Assembly: GCF_023715885.1 (NCBI RefSeq)
Contig: NZ_JAMBOY010000001.1
Span: forward strand, 310,001 to 374,000
Direction of reading: 5' to 3'
Source: Microbacterium hydrocarbonoxydans
Lineage (GTDB): Bacteria > Actinomycetota > Actinomycetes > Actinomycetales > Microbacteriaceae
Length of the DNA stretch: 64,000 nt
Shown: positions 1-7,713 of the stretch, piece after piece
How the letters are laid out: each line of letters starts with the position of its first letter
Numbering within the stretch: the stretch's first letter is position 1
Program-made: the position numbers and the translations under genes
The notes under the pieces: model-generated
What the model was told of the DNA's origin: nothing
Seen by the model: only the letters and a program-made list of their open reading frames with translations
Databases searched by the model: none

Positions 1-587
1 TGCCGCATCCGCAGCACCGCCGCAGCATTGGCCACGGGATCGGCGTCGTCGGCGCGCGGCAGATGCCCCATCACTCCCACGACCCGGATGCGGTCGCTCG
101 CCGCGCGTGCCGCGCGCAGCAGCTCCGCCCAGTCATCGAGCGGCACCCCGCCGCGCGTCATGCCGGTGTCCAGATGCAGGTGCACACGCAGCAGGGGCGC
201 CCCCGGCACCGTGTCGGCGACCAGCTGACGGAGCTCGTCCAACGATCCGACGGCGATGTCGATGCGGTCGGCGGCGGCCTGCGCGGCATCCACCCCCGCA
301 GGGTTCAGCCAGGCGAGGATCGGCGCCTCGATCCCGGCCGCGCGCAGAGCGCCGCCGTCCAGGGCATCCGTCACTCCGAGCCAGTCGGCCCCGGCCGCGA
401 GCGCTGCCCTCGCCACGGTCAGGGCGCCGAGTCCGTAGCCGTCCGCCTTCACGACGGCCATGATGCGGGAGCGCGTCGAGGTGCGCATCCGGGTGACGTT
501 CGCCGCGACCGCCGCCGGGATCGTCTCGAGCGTCGGAGCGTGCAGGCGAGAGAGCGTGAGGCGCGCGACCGGCGCGGCCAGCGTCAT
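1..587 (-). CDS. alr: Alanine racemase, N-terminal part (cut by window edge)
   Basis: PLP-dependent enzyme that interconverts L- and D-alanine for peptidoglycan synthesis. The visible 195 residues include the PLP-lysine motif AVVKADGYG, with the Schiff-base lysine at residue 47, and the HLHLDTGMTRGG stretch typical of the Alr TIM barrel. The C-terminal domain lies outside the window. The ATG at 587 overlaps the TGA of the upstream carboxypeptidase gene (ATGA), so the two are probably co-transcribed and translationally coupled. Because it sits beside a VanY-like peptidase and a two-component system, it could be a dedicated racemase of a resistance locus (compare VanT) rather than the housekeeping copy; no VanT-type membrane domain is visible before it. 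Confidence 0.9.
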   Translation of the reverse strand, partial: MTLAAPVARLTLSRLHAPTLETIPAAVAANVTRMRTSTRSRIMAVVKADGYGLGALTVARAALAAGADWLGVTDALDGGALRAAGIEAPILAWLNPAGVDAAQAAADRIDIAVGSLDELRQLVADTVPGAPLLRVHLHLDTGMTRGGVPLDDWAELLRAARAASDRIRVVGVMGHLPRADDADPVANAAAVLRMR

Positions 588-1189
588 CGCTGCACCCGCG
601 GGTCAGCGGTCGGGTCGGCGTACATGAGCGGACAGCCGTTCGCGACGGCGCCCGGCCGCAGTTCGAAGTGCCAGCGCTCGTTGGCGTAGATCTGGCAGAG
701 GCCGAACTCCGCACCGTGCTGCGACAGCCAGTCCTGCGCGGCCACGGGGCCCAGGTCGACGGCATCTCCCGACACGTGCTCGGAGTTCTCGGGCGTCGCC
801 ACCCAGCGCGCGGCCTCCTGCTCGGAGCCGTACTGCGCGACGGCATCGTGGCGCAGCTGCTGTTGGTAGGCGGCCGAGCGCCACCCGCTGTTGACGTGCA
901 TCGTCACGCCGTCTCGCTCGGCGGCAGCCGTCGCCGCTGCGCGGACGGCCGTCAGCAGGTCGGCGTCGAGGTTCGACACCGCCGGCACGTCGTCGAACAC
1001 CGACACGGCCCCCTCTTCGCGGATCAGACCGTCGGCCTCGGTCACGGGTCCGGAGGCGAGGGAGGTGGATGCCGCGGCGAGCGACTGCTGTCCGATCAGC
1101 GCCGCCGAGCCGGCGATCACGGCGGCGAGCAGCACGGCGCCGATCGCCGTCACGCGGCGGCGCTGTCTGAGAGGGAGGGGAGTGTTCAT
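584..1189 (-). CDS. VanY-like D-alanyl-D-alanine carboxypeptidase (peptidase M15B)
   Basis: Predicted zinc peptidase that trims terminal D-Ala from peptidoglycan stems. The 201-residue protein starts with a basic segment and a hydrophobic helix (about residues 14-33), so it is probably exported and membrane-anchored. The family motif SxHxxGxAxD is present as SEHVSGDAVD (His138, Asp145), followed by ERWHFE (catalytic Glu171, zinc His174). Its last bases overlap the start of the alanine racemase gene. Its 5' end faces the response regulator gene across a 103-bp divergent promoter region. VanY-type enzymes next to VanR/VanS-type regulators can lower glycopeptide binding by removing D-Ala; that role is inferred here. 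Confidence 0.88.
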   Translation of the reverse strand: MNTPLPLRQRRRVTAIGAVLLAAVIAGSAALIGQQSLAAASTSLASGPVTEADGLIREEGAVSVFDDVPAVSNLDADLLTAVRAAATAAAERDGVTMHVNSGWRSAAYQQQLRHDAVAQYGSEQEAARWVATPENSEHVSGDAVDLGPVAAQDWLSQHGAEFGLCQIYANERWHFELRPGAVANGCPLMYADPTADPRVQR

Positions 1190-1224
1190 GCCACTCAGTC
1201 AACGAGCGCGGCTGTTGCGAGGTC

Positions 1225-1242
1225 GTATGCGATTTTGCATAC
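1225..1242. promoter_or_regulatory. Inverted repeat in divergent promoter of vanY-like and response-regulator genes
   Basis: GTATGC at 1225-1230 and GCATAC at 1237-1242 form a perfect 6-bp inverted repeat around GATTTT, midway between the two divergent starts. It is a reasonable candidate binding site for the adjacent response regulator. Only the symmetry and position support this. Confidence 0.4.
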
Positions 1243-1292
1243 GCCCGCGATATGCCGGGGTGCGTAAGCTCTCAGCACATGGGAGTCCTGTC

Positions 1293-1982
1293 GTGCGCGT
1301 GCTGATCGTCGAGGACGAGCCGTATCTGGCCGAGGCCGTGCGAGACGGACTCCGCCTCGAGGCGATCGCCGCCGACATCGCCGGGGACGGCGACACCGCG
1401 CTCGAGCTGCTCGGCGTGAACGCATACGACATCGCCGTGCTCGACCGCGACATCCCCGGTCCCTCCGGCGACGACGTGGCCCGCTGGATCGTGGCGTCGG
1501 GCAGCGGCATCCCGATCCTCATGCTGACGGCCGCCGACCGCCTCGACGACAAGGCGACCGGGTTCGAGATCGGCGCCGACGACTACCTCACCAAACCGTT
1601 CGAGCTGCGTGAGCTGGTGCTGCGGCTGCGTGCTCTCGACCGGCGTCGTCAGCGTGCGCGCCCGCCGGTGCTCGAGATCGCGGGGCTGCGGCTCGACCCG
1701 TTCCGCCGCGAGGTCTATCGCGACGGACGCTACGTCGCCCTGACCCGCAAGCAGTTCGCGGTGCTGGAAGTGCTCGTCGATGCGGCGGGCGGCGTCGTCA
1801 GCGCCGAGGAGCTGCTCGAGCGCGCCTGGGACGAGAACGCCGACCCGTTCACCAACGCCGTGCGCATCACGGTGTCGTCGCTGCGCAAGCGCCTCGGCGA
1901 GCCGTGGCTCATCCGCACGGTGCCCGGCGTCGGGTATCGCATCGGAGCGGAGGAGACGGCGGATGCCGGCGCCGAGGCGTAG
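1293..1982 (+). CDS. OmpR/VanR-type response regulator
   Basis: Two-component transcription factor of 229 residues. The receiver domain (1-115) has the acidic pair Glu7/Asp8, the phospho-acceptor Asp51 and Lys101. A winged-helix trans_reg_C domain follows (about 125-220). I chose GTG 1293 because the receiver domain begins exactly there (VRVLIVEDEP) and GGGAG lies upstream at 1281-1285. The 3' end overlaps the kinase gene by 20 bp. The divergent VanY/Alr operon is the obvious candidate target, which would make this a cell-wall stress or glycopeptide-sensing system; specificity cannot be read from the sequence. Confidence 0.9.
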   Translation: MRVLIVEDEPYLAEAVRDGLRLEAIAADIAGDGDTALELLGVNAYDIAVLDRDIPGPSGDDVARWIVASGSGIPILMLTAADRLDDKATGFEIGADDYLTKPFELRELVLRLRALDRRRQRARPPVLEIAGLRLDPFRREVYRDGRYVALTRKQFAVLEVLVDAAGGVVSAEELLERAWDENADPFTNAVRITVSSLRKRLGEPWLIRTVPGVGYRIGAEETADAGAEA

Positions 1983-3120
1983 ACGGCGCGGCATCAGCGC
2001 CCGCTGGAAGCTCACCCTCAGCTACGCGGGGGTCGTCGTCGTATCCGGTGTGCTGCTGCTGGCCGCCGTGGCCCTGTGGCTGCTTCGCTACATCCCCGAC
2101 ACCAACATCGTCACGCAGCTCGACCAGTGGGTGCCGAACCGCTCGGATCTCATCCGCGCATTCGTGCCCGCGGCCGTGGTGGTGATGATGGTGCTGCTGG
2201 CGATCGGCATCGGCGGCGGCTGGCTGCTGGCGGGACGGATGCTGGCGCCGCTCCACCGCATCGGCCGCGCGGCCCAGCTCGCCGCGCAGGGGTCGCTCTC
2301 GCACCGCGTCGATCTGGAGGGACCCCGCGACGAGTTCCGCGACCTCGCCGACGTGTTCGACACCATGCTCGAGAAGCTCGAGGCCCACGTGGCCGAGCAG
2401 CAGCGATTCGCGGCGAACGCGTCGCACGAGCTGCGCACCCCGCTCGCGATCTCGCAGACCATGCTCGAGGTCGCGCGCGACGACCCGCATCGCGACGTCG
2501 ACGGCCTCATCGACCGGTTGCACGAGGTGAACTCGCGCGCGATCGATCTGACCGAAGCGCTGCTGCTGCTCAGTCGCGCCGAGCGCCGCGTGTTCACGCG
2601 TGAGCCGGTCGACCTGTCGCTGCTGGCCGAGGAGTCGGTGGAGACGCTGCTCCCGCTCGCCGAGCGCCGCGGCGTGACGATCGACGAGGGAGGCGAGACC
2701 GCGAACGTCCTCGGCTCCCCCGCGCTGCTGCAGCAGCTGATCACGAACCTCGTGCACAACGCGATCGTGCACAACCTGCCGGCGGGAGGCACCGTCGTCG
2801 TGCGCACGCACGCGCTGCCCGAGGCCGTCGCGCTCGTCGTCGAGAACACGGGCGGGGAACTCGCGCCGCACGTGGTGTCGACTTTGGCCGAGCCGTTCCA
2901 GCGCGGATCGGAGCGCGTTCGCGGTGATGGCCGGGCCGGCGATCACGTCGGAGTCGGCTTGGGACTGGCCATCGTGCAGCGCATCGCCGAGGCCCACGAC
3001 GGGAGCCTGGTGCTCACCCCGCGACAGGGCGGCGGCCTGAACGTGACGGTATGGCTGCCGCATCCGTATCCTCCGTCGCGGCCGGAGTTCGGCCACTTCG
3101 GGGGCCGACACGCCACATGA
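1963..3120 (+). CDS. Sensor histidine kinase (VanS-like context)
   Basis: A 385-residue membrane kinase paired with the preceding regulator. It has two transmembrane helices (about 20-42 and 68-90) enclosing a short extracytoplasmic loop of about 25 residues, a HAMP domain (about 91-145), a HisKA box ASHELRTPLA with His155, and an HATPase_c domain with the N box (HNAIVHN) and a G box GVGLGLAI. The short sensor loop resembles intramembrane-sensing and VanS-type kinases that detect envelope stress or drug directly. The start at ATG 1963 is supported by GGAGGAG at 1949-1955. The stop codon lies inside a hairpin described separately. Confidence 0.9.
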   Translation: MPAPRRRRRGISARWKLTLSYAGVVVVSGVLLLAAVALWLLRYIPDTNIVTQLDQWVPNRSDLIRAFVPAAVVVMMVLLAIGIGGGWLLAGRMLAPLHRIGRAAQLAAQGSLSHRVDLEGPRDEFRDLADVFDTMLEKLEAHVAEQQRFAANASHELRTPLAISQTMLEVARDDPHRDVDGLIDRLHEVNSRAIDLTEALLLLSRAERRVFTREPVDLSLLAEESVETLLPLAERRGVTIDEGGETANVLGSPALLQQLITNLVHNAIVHNLPAGGTVVVRTHALPEAVALVVENTGGELAPHVVSTLAEPFQRGSERVRGDGRAGDHVGVGLGLAIVQRIAEAHDGSLVLTPRQGGGLNVTVWLPHPYPPSRPEFGHFGGRHAT

Positions 3121-3165
3121 CGGACGCACCCCCGTCGCACCGCCCGCTTCTGGCGTGTCGGCCCC
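3101..3165 (+). terminator. Hairpin overlapping the kinase stop codon
   Basis: GGGGCCGACACGCC at 3101-3114 pairs perfectly with GGCGTGTCGGCCCC at 3152-3165, enclosing a 37-nt loop that contains the kinase stop codon. A further copy of GTGTCGGCCCC follows at about 3170-3180. It probably acts in 3'-end formation together with the hairpin at 3220-3260. Confidence 0.45.
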
Positions 3166-3219
3166 CGGTGTGTCGGCCCCCTGGGCGCGTCCTCGCCGGC
3201 AACTTCTGCGGCCATGACG

Positions 3220-3260
3220 AACTTCTGCGGCCTCGATCCCCCCTCGAGGCCGCAGAAGTT
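3220..3260. terminator. Bidirectional 17-bp perfect hairpin with flanking half copies
   Basis: The arms at 3220-3236 and 3244-3260 are perfectly complementary over 17 bp with a 7-nt C-rich loop. The core word AACTTCTGCGGCC also occurs just upstream (from about 3200), and its inverse occurs at about 3268-3279, giving two direct and two inverted copies. The element lies between the convergent kinase and azoreductase genes, so a bidirectional terminator is likely. Confidence 0.6.
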
Positions 3261-3302
3261 GCGATGGGCCGCAGAAGTCGCTGTCCGAACGGACGCAGCC
3301 CG

Positions 3303-3959
3303 TCAGGCGACCTCCGACCCCCGCAGCGCCGCGAGTTCGCGGCCGTAGGTGCGCGCGTCGGACTCGGCGTTCTCCTTGAGCTCGCGCGCGGTGTCTGTGA
3401 AGGCGTCGAGCGCCGGGTTCACGCCCACGAGCGTGAACGGACGCTGCACGACCCGCAGGTCGAGGCCCCAGACGTCCTCGAGCACGCGGCGCAGCCATCC
3501 GGTGGAGTGGTCCCAGCCCTCCTTGGGGGTGCCGGAAGCGTAGTTGCCGCCGAGCACCGTCACGAGTGTGGCGGGCTTGCCGCGCAGCGCGGTGCCCTGC
3601 GGGTCGATGCGCGGGTCGGTGTAGGCCAGGTCGAACCAGGTCTTGAAGTGCTGCGAGACGCCGTAGTTGTAGAGCGGCACGGCGAAGAGCAGCGCGTCGG
3701 CGCCGATGAGCTCGTCGGCGAATGCGGTCGCGAGAGCGCGGGCCTCGACCTGCGCGGGGGTGCGCTGTGCCTCGTCGACGAAGCCGCCGGTGACGGCATC
3801 CGCCCAGGCGGTGGCGGGCACGGGATCGGCGGCCAGGTCGCGGCGGGTCACGGTGGAGTCGGGGTGGGATGCCGTCCACTCGGCCTCGACGAGGTCGGCG
3901 AGCGATCGGCTGGCGGACGACGCGGGAAGGATGCTGGCATCCAGGCGGAACAGAGACAT
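3303..3959 (-). CDS. azoR: FMN-dependent NADH-azoreductase family protein
   Basis: A 218-residue flavodoxin-fold oxidoreductase of the AzoR/AcpD type, which uses FMN and NAD(P)H to reduce quinones or azo compounds in the cytoplasm. Visible family features are the N-terminal LDASILPASSASRSLAD phosphate-binding segment, the FAVPLYNYGVSQHFKTWFD stretch around the flavin, and the VLGGNYASGTP loop. It is divergent from an HxlR regulator (74 bp apart), the usual partner for redox-responsive quinone or azo reductases. Natural substrates cannot be assigned. Confidence 0.87.
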   Translation of the reverse strand: MSLFRLDASILPASSASRSLADLVEAEWTASHPDSTVTRRDLAADPVPATAWADAVTGGFVDEAQRTPAQVEARALATAFADELIGADALLFAVPLYNYGVSQHFKTWFDLAYTDPRIDPQGTALRGKPATLVTVLGGNYASGTPKEGWDHSTGWLRRVLEDVWGLDLRVVQRPFTLVGVNPALDAFTDTARELKENAESDARTYGRELAALRGSEVA

Positions 3960-3980
3960 GTGGGACCTTTCGTTTTTCGT

Positions 3981-4005
3981 AGTCGCTCTGTTTTTCTTAG
4001 CGACT
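3981..4005. promoter_or_regulatory. Inverted repeat between azoR and hxlR genes
   Basis: AGTCGCT at 3981-3987 and AGCGACT at 3999-4005 form a 7-bp inverted repeat with an 11-nt T-rich spacer in the divergent promoter region. It is a candidate HxlR operator, supported by position and symmetry only. Confidence 0.4.
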
Positions 4006-4033
4006 CGCGTTAACGTAGCACAGGTAGAATGGC

Positions 4034-4375
4034 GTGGTGTCCGAGACAGCTCACGAGATCCAGCGGTGCGACGCCGCCGTGACCCTCGCGTTCAGCGTGC
4101 TCGGCAAGCGGTGGAACGGCATGATCGTGTCGACCCTCGGCGGGGGGCCGTCGACGTTCGTCGCCCTGCGCCGCGCGGTCGCGGGCATCAGCGACACCGT
4201 GCTCTCCGATCGTCTCGGCGAACTGGCCGACGCCGGCCTCGTCGAACGGTCGGTCGACGCCGGCCCACCCGTCACGGTCTCCTACGCGCTCACCGACGGC
4301 GGACGAGGACTGCTCCCGATCCTCGACCAGCTCGGCGAGTGGGCCTCCGCGAACCTCGCGGTGCGGGCGCACTAG
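4034..4375 (+). CDS. HxlR-family transcriptional regulator
   Basis: A 113-residue winged-helix regulator. The family signature is clear: a cysteine near the N terminus (RCDAAVTLAFSVLGKRW, Cys11), then LRRAVAGISDTVLSDRL and LVERSVDAGPPVTVSYALT, corresponding to the recognition helix and wing. HxlR proteins such as YodB and HypR sense quinones or electrophiles through that N-terminal cysteine, which fits the divergent azoreductase. The start is one of two adjacent GTG codons (4034 or 4037). No gene is seen in the 153 bp that follow. Confidence 0.9.
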   Translation: MVSETAHEIQRCDAAVTLAFSVLGKRWNGMIVSTLGGGPSTFVALRRAVAGISDTVLSDRLGELADAGLVERSVDAGPPVTVSYALTDGGRGLLPILDQLGEWASANLAVRAH

Positions 4376-4528
4376 CCCCCCCCCCGGGCATCCGCTGCCC
4401 GCGGCATTCGCCCGCCGTCTCATCCGCCGGAGGTCTCATCCGGCTGGCCGAAGCCCGTTGGGCCGTCGACACGCCGCGGAATTACCAGCCATCCGGGGAA
4501 TGGTCAGCCATCTGACCCGCCCCGGCCG

Positions 4529-6049
4529 TCACCAGGGGCTGGGCTCGTAGTCCTTGAGGAACACGCCCTGGATGTCTTCGCCGGCCTCACCGCGCACGAT
4601 CGGGTCGTACACGCGGGCGGCTCCGTCGACGAGGTCGAGCGGGGCGTGGAATCCCTCCTCCGCGAGGCGCACCTTCGTGTAGTGCGGTCGCTCGTCGGTG
4701 ATCCAGCCGGTGTCGACGGCGGTCATGAGAATGCCGTCGGTCTCGAGCATCTCCCCCGCGCTCGTGCGAGTGAGCATGTTGAGCGCGGCCTTCGCCATGT
4801 TCGTGTGCGGGTGGCCGGGACCCTTGTAGCGGCGGGAGAACTGCCCCTCCATCGCCGACACGTTCACGACGTATTTGCGGCGGGCGGGCGACGCCGCCAT
4901 CGACGCGCGCAGGCGGCTGATGAGCAGGAACGGCGCCGTCGTGTTGGCGAGCTGCACCTCGAGCATCTCGAGCGGATCGACCTGATCGACCGACTGCACC
5001 CAGCTGTTCACACGGTTCACGTCGGGCACGAGTCCCCCGGCGTCGATGGCAGTGCCGTCGGCGTGCTTCTCCAGCGACGACGACCCGGGGGCCATGGCGA
5101 GACGGGCGAGGTCCTCGGCGGTGAGCGCCTGCCCGCCCTGCTCGGCGACGGTGCCGCCGAGAGCGGCGACCGAGAGGAGCGGATGCGCGTCGACCGACGC
5201 CTGCAGCGCCTGGGGATGCGGGTCGGCGGTGTGCCCGAAGGTCTCCATCTCGGGCAGCGGACCGTCGGGGAGCGGCTGCAGCTCGGCATCCGCCAGCAGC
5301 GAATACGCACCCGGCGAGCGCCGCACGGTCTGGGCGGCGTTGTTGATGAGGATGTCGAGGGGACCTTGAGCGGCGACCGAGTCGGCGAGCCCGATGACCT
5401 GGGCGGGATCGCGCAGATCGATGCCGACGACGCGCAAGCGGTGCAGCCAGTCGGCGGCATCCGGCAGCGCCGAGAAGCGCCGTACGGCATCACGCGGGAA
5501 GCGCGTCGTGATCGTGGTGTGCGCACCGTCACGGAGCAGCCGCAGCGCGATGTGCATGCCGATCTTCGCGCGGCCACCGGTGAGCAGCGCGCGCTTGCCG
5601 GTGAGGTCGGTCCGAGCGTTGCGCTTGCCGTGGCTGAACCGGGCGCAGTCGGGGCAGAGCTGGTGGTAGAAGGCGTCGACGAGCGTGTACGGCTGCTTGC
5701 AGATGTAGCAGTTGCGCGGCTTGAGCAGCTCGCCCGCGATCGGGGCGTCGACGACGCTCGAGGCGAGGTCGTTGCCACGGGTCTCGTCATCGATGCGATC
5801 CGGGGCACCGGTCGCGGTGCGCGCGACGACGGCCTTGTCGGCCTCGGCGATCGCGTCGCGGATCTGCTTGCGACGCACGCGCTTGACGTCTTTGAACATC
5901 GCGGCGGTCGCCTGGCGCACGGCGATGAAGTCGGGATGCTCGTTGTCGATCGTGTGCAGCTCGCGCAGCACGCGCAGCGTCGTGGCGAGGTCTGCGGGGT
6001 CGATGCCGGATCCGAGGTCGGGTGAGGCGTCGGAGGTGGCATCGGTCAT
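4529..6049 (-). CDS. SDR-like oxidoreductase with N-terminal zinc-ribbon module
   Basis: A 506-residue protein. Residues 1-110 form a charged helical region. Residues 114-135 contain two CxxC pairs (Cys114/117, Cys132/135), a likely zinc ribbon. A Rossmann SDR domain starts near 150, with TGGRAKIG and the NNAA motif at 236-239. About 100 extra residues separate NNAA from the active-site region. The catalytic serine is probably Ser398 and the lysine Lys420, but the usual YxxxK tyrosine is a threonine (Thr416, TNMAK). The protein may therefore be a non-classical SDR or have lost reductase activity. It is single, flanked by a divergent metallopeptidase gene, and the start is ATG 6049. Substrate unknown. 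Confidence 0.78.
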   Translation of the reverse strand: MTDATSDASPDLGSGIDPADLATTLRVLRELHTIDNEHPDFIAVRQATAAMFKDVKRVRRKQIRDAIAEADKAVVARTATGAPDRIDDETRGNDLASSVVDAPIAGELLKPRNCYICKQPYTLVDAFYHQLCPDCARFSHGKRNARTDLTGKRALLTGGRAKIGMHIALRLLRDGAHTTITTRFPRDAVRRFSALPDAADWLHRLRVVGIDLRDPAQVIGLADSVAAQGPLDILINNAAQTVRRSPGAYSLLADAELQPLPDGPLPEMETFGHTADPHPQALQASVDAHPLLSVAALGGTVAEQGGQALTAEDLARLAMAPGSSSLEKHADGTAIDAGGLVPDVNRVNSWVQSVDQVDPLEMLEVQLANTTAPFLLISRLRASMAASPARRKYVVNVSAMEGQFSRRYKGPGHPHTNMAKAALNMLTRTSAGEMLETDGILMTAVDTGWITDERPHYTKVRLAEEGFHAPLDLVDGAARVYDPIVRGEAGEDIQGVFLKDYEPSPW

Positions 6050-6103
6050 TGGGCCGATTTTACGCGAGCGACCTGGGCATCCGCCCGCGGCGCGTCCGTC
6101 GGG

Positions 6104-6234
6104 CACGTCCGCCCCGTTCGCACGGCATCCCTGCCCCGTTTGAGTGGCACCCCCGCCCCGTTCGCTTCGCACGTCCGCCCCGTTCGCACGGCATCCTGCC
6201 CCGCTTGAGAGGCACCCCCGCCCCGTTCGCTTGG
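6104..6234. repeat. Two tandem 66-bp imperfect repeats
   Basis: Unit 1 (6104-6169) and unit 2 (6170-6234) are nearly identical, differing at a few bases and one deletion. Each contains GCCCCGTTCGCACGGCATC and a second CCGCCCCGTTCGCTT word. They lie in the 304-bp divergent region between the SDR gene and the M4 protease gene; no gene is apparent in that region. Confidence 0.75.
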
Positions 6235-6279
6235 CACTTCTTGCGGGAATCCGCGCGGAATTCCCGCGGGAGGTGCCAA
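6231..6279. other. Long hairpin upstream of M4 protease gene
   Basis: The arms at 6231-6250 and 6260-6279 can form a 20-bp stem with three G-U wobbles when read on the plus strand, and a 9-nt loop. It starts where the tandem repeat ends. Being between two divergent genes it is not an ordinary terminator; it may be in the 5' leader of the protease mRNA. Confidence 0.5.
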
Positions 6280-6353
6280 CCGAATCGCGCGCGAGGATGC
6301 CGAACACCCACGGCCCGCGACCCGACGTCCGACCCCCGGCGTAGGGTCGGAGC

Positions 6354-7418
6354 ATGAGCAGCCACGTCGCATCCCCCGGAGTCGTCCCGTCCTACCTGCT
6401 CGCGCGCCTGGCCGAGTCGGGTCGCTACCCGCGCGCGGCCGCCGCCGCGCGGCAGACCCTCACGGCCGGGCGACCGCCGTTCCGCGCCCGCATCGACCTG
6501 TCGATCGACGAGAACGGCGACCTCGTGGCGCAGCTCTCCGACGCGCCGAACCGCACGATCAGCGACGCCGGCAACACGCAGAACCTGCCGGGCGCGGTGG
6601 TCCGAAGCGAAGACGAGCCGCCGGTCGACGACTCCTCGGTGAACGAGGCCCACGACGGGCTCGGGGCGACTTTCGAGATGCTGCTCGCGGCGTTCGCGCG
6701 CAACTCCCTCGACGACGCCGGTGCGCCGCTCGACGCGACCGTGCACTACGGGGTCGACTACGACAACGCGTTCTGGGACGGTCAGCGCATGGTGTTCGGC
6801 GACGGCGACGGCGAGGTGTTCACCGGGTTCACGCGATCGACCACCGTGATCGGCCACGAGCTCGCGCACGGCGTCGTGCAGTTCACCGCGAACCTCGAGT
6901 ACCAGGGGCAGCCGGGCGCACTGAACGAATCGATCGCCGACGTGTTCGGTGTGCTGACCGAGCAGTACCTCCTCGGCCAGACCGCCGACGAGGCGACCTG
7001 GCTCGTCGGCGCCGAGATCTTCACGGATGCCGTCGAGGGCGTGGCGCTGCGGTCGATGATCGCTCCCGGCACGGCCTACGACGACGACGAGCTCGGCAAG
7101 GACCCGCAGCCCGACCACATGAGCGGCTTCGTGCGCACCACGGAAGACAACGGAGGCGTGCACATCAACTCCGGCATCCCCAATCGGGCGTTCGCCGTCT
7201 TCGCGACCGACCTCGGCGGCAATGCCTGGGAGACCGCTGGCACGGTCTGGTATCGCGCGCTCACGGGCGGCCTGTCGAGCACCGCGGACTTCACGGAGTT
7301 CGCCGACGCGACAGTCGCCGCCGCCGCCGAGATCGACGAGGCCACGGAGGCTGCCGCTCGACGCGCGTGGACGACCGTGGGAGTCTATGGAGATGAGCGA
7401 GTCCCCTCGACAGACTGA
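6354..7418 (+). CDS. Protealysin-like M4 metallopeptidase
   Basis: Zinc endopeptidase of the thermolysin family, 354 residues. The catalytic core has HELAH (His168, Glu169, His172) and the third zinc ligand Glu192 in ALNESIADVFG; the C-terminal helical domain contains the conserved GGVHINSGIPNRAF segment. There is no signal peptide and only a short N-terminal propeptide carrying VVPSYLLARLA, similar to the PxYxL motif of protealysin-type precursors. It is therefore probably intracellular or secreted by a non-Sec route. The next gene overlaps it and encodes the likely inhibitor. Confidence 0.93.
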   Translation: MSSHVASPGVVPSYLLARLAESGRYPRAAAAARQTLTAGRPPFRARIDLSIDENGDLVAQLSDAPNRTISDAGNTQNLPGAVVRSEDEPPVDDSSVNEAHDGLGATFEMLLAAFARNSLDDAGAPLDATVHYGVDYDNAFWDGQRMVFGDGDGEVFTGFTRSTTVIGHELAHGVVQFTANLEYQGQPGALNESIADVFGVLTEQYLLGQTADEATWLVGAEIFTDAVEGVALRSMIAPGTAYDDDELGKDPQPDHMSGFVRTTEDNGGVHINSGIPNRAFAVFATDLGGNAWETAGTVWYRALTGGLSSTADFTEFADATVAAAAEIDEATEAAARRAWTTVGVYGDERVPSTD

Positions 7419-7698
7419 CGGTCCCGTCGTCATCGCGGTGGTGCGCACCGGCGGAATCGCCGGCATCCGTCGTCAGTGGCAGGTCGAACCCGAGCCCGAC
7501 GAGGCGCCCCGGTGGATCACCATGGTCGAGCGCCTGCCCTGGGACGACGACACGGATGCCGGGCGCGGCGCCGACCGCTTCGTCTGGCTGATCCGCGTGC
7601 GGACGCCGTCGGAGCGCCGCGAACGCGAACTCCCCGACTCGGCTCTCGACGGCCCGTGGCGCGAGCTGGTCGACGCCGTACGCGAAGCATCCCGCTGA
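7393..7698 (+). CDS. Emfourin-like protealysin inhibitor
   Basis: A 101-residue protein resembling emfourin, the slow tight-binding inhibitor encoded next to protealysin-like M4 proteases. Supporting features are its size, the VVRTGGIAGIRRQW segment close to the family's N-terminal GG(F/I)AG motif, and the overlap with the protease gene. ATG 7393 is preferred over ATG 7387 because GGGAG at 7379-7383 is then 9 nt away. Co-translation would keep the intracellular protease in check. Confidence in the family comes from the pattern and context, not from an alignment. Confidence 0.82.
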   Translation: MSESPRQTDGPVVIAVVRTGGIAGIRRQWQVEPEPDEAPRWITMVERLPWDDDTDAGRGADRFVWLIRVRTPSERRERELPDSALDGPWRELVDAVREASR

Positions 7699-7713
7699 CC
7701 CCTCGCGATCCGA

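Noticed and set aside
1909-3879. Long minus-strand open frame antisense to the kinase
   Set aside because: Overlaps the well-supported kinase and azoreductase genes; low-complexity Arg-rich translation, no domain.
3303-3959. Naming the azoreductase-like gene a chromate or quinone reductase
   Set aside because: Sequence supports the AzoR/AcpD flavodoxin fold only; substrate names would be a guess.
4646-6025. 459-codon plus-strand frame
   Set aside because: Antisense shadow of the zinc-ribbon SDR; no domain and no ribosome-binding site.
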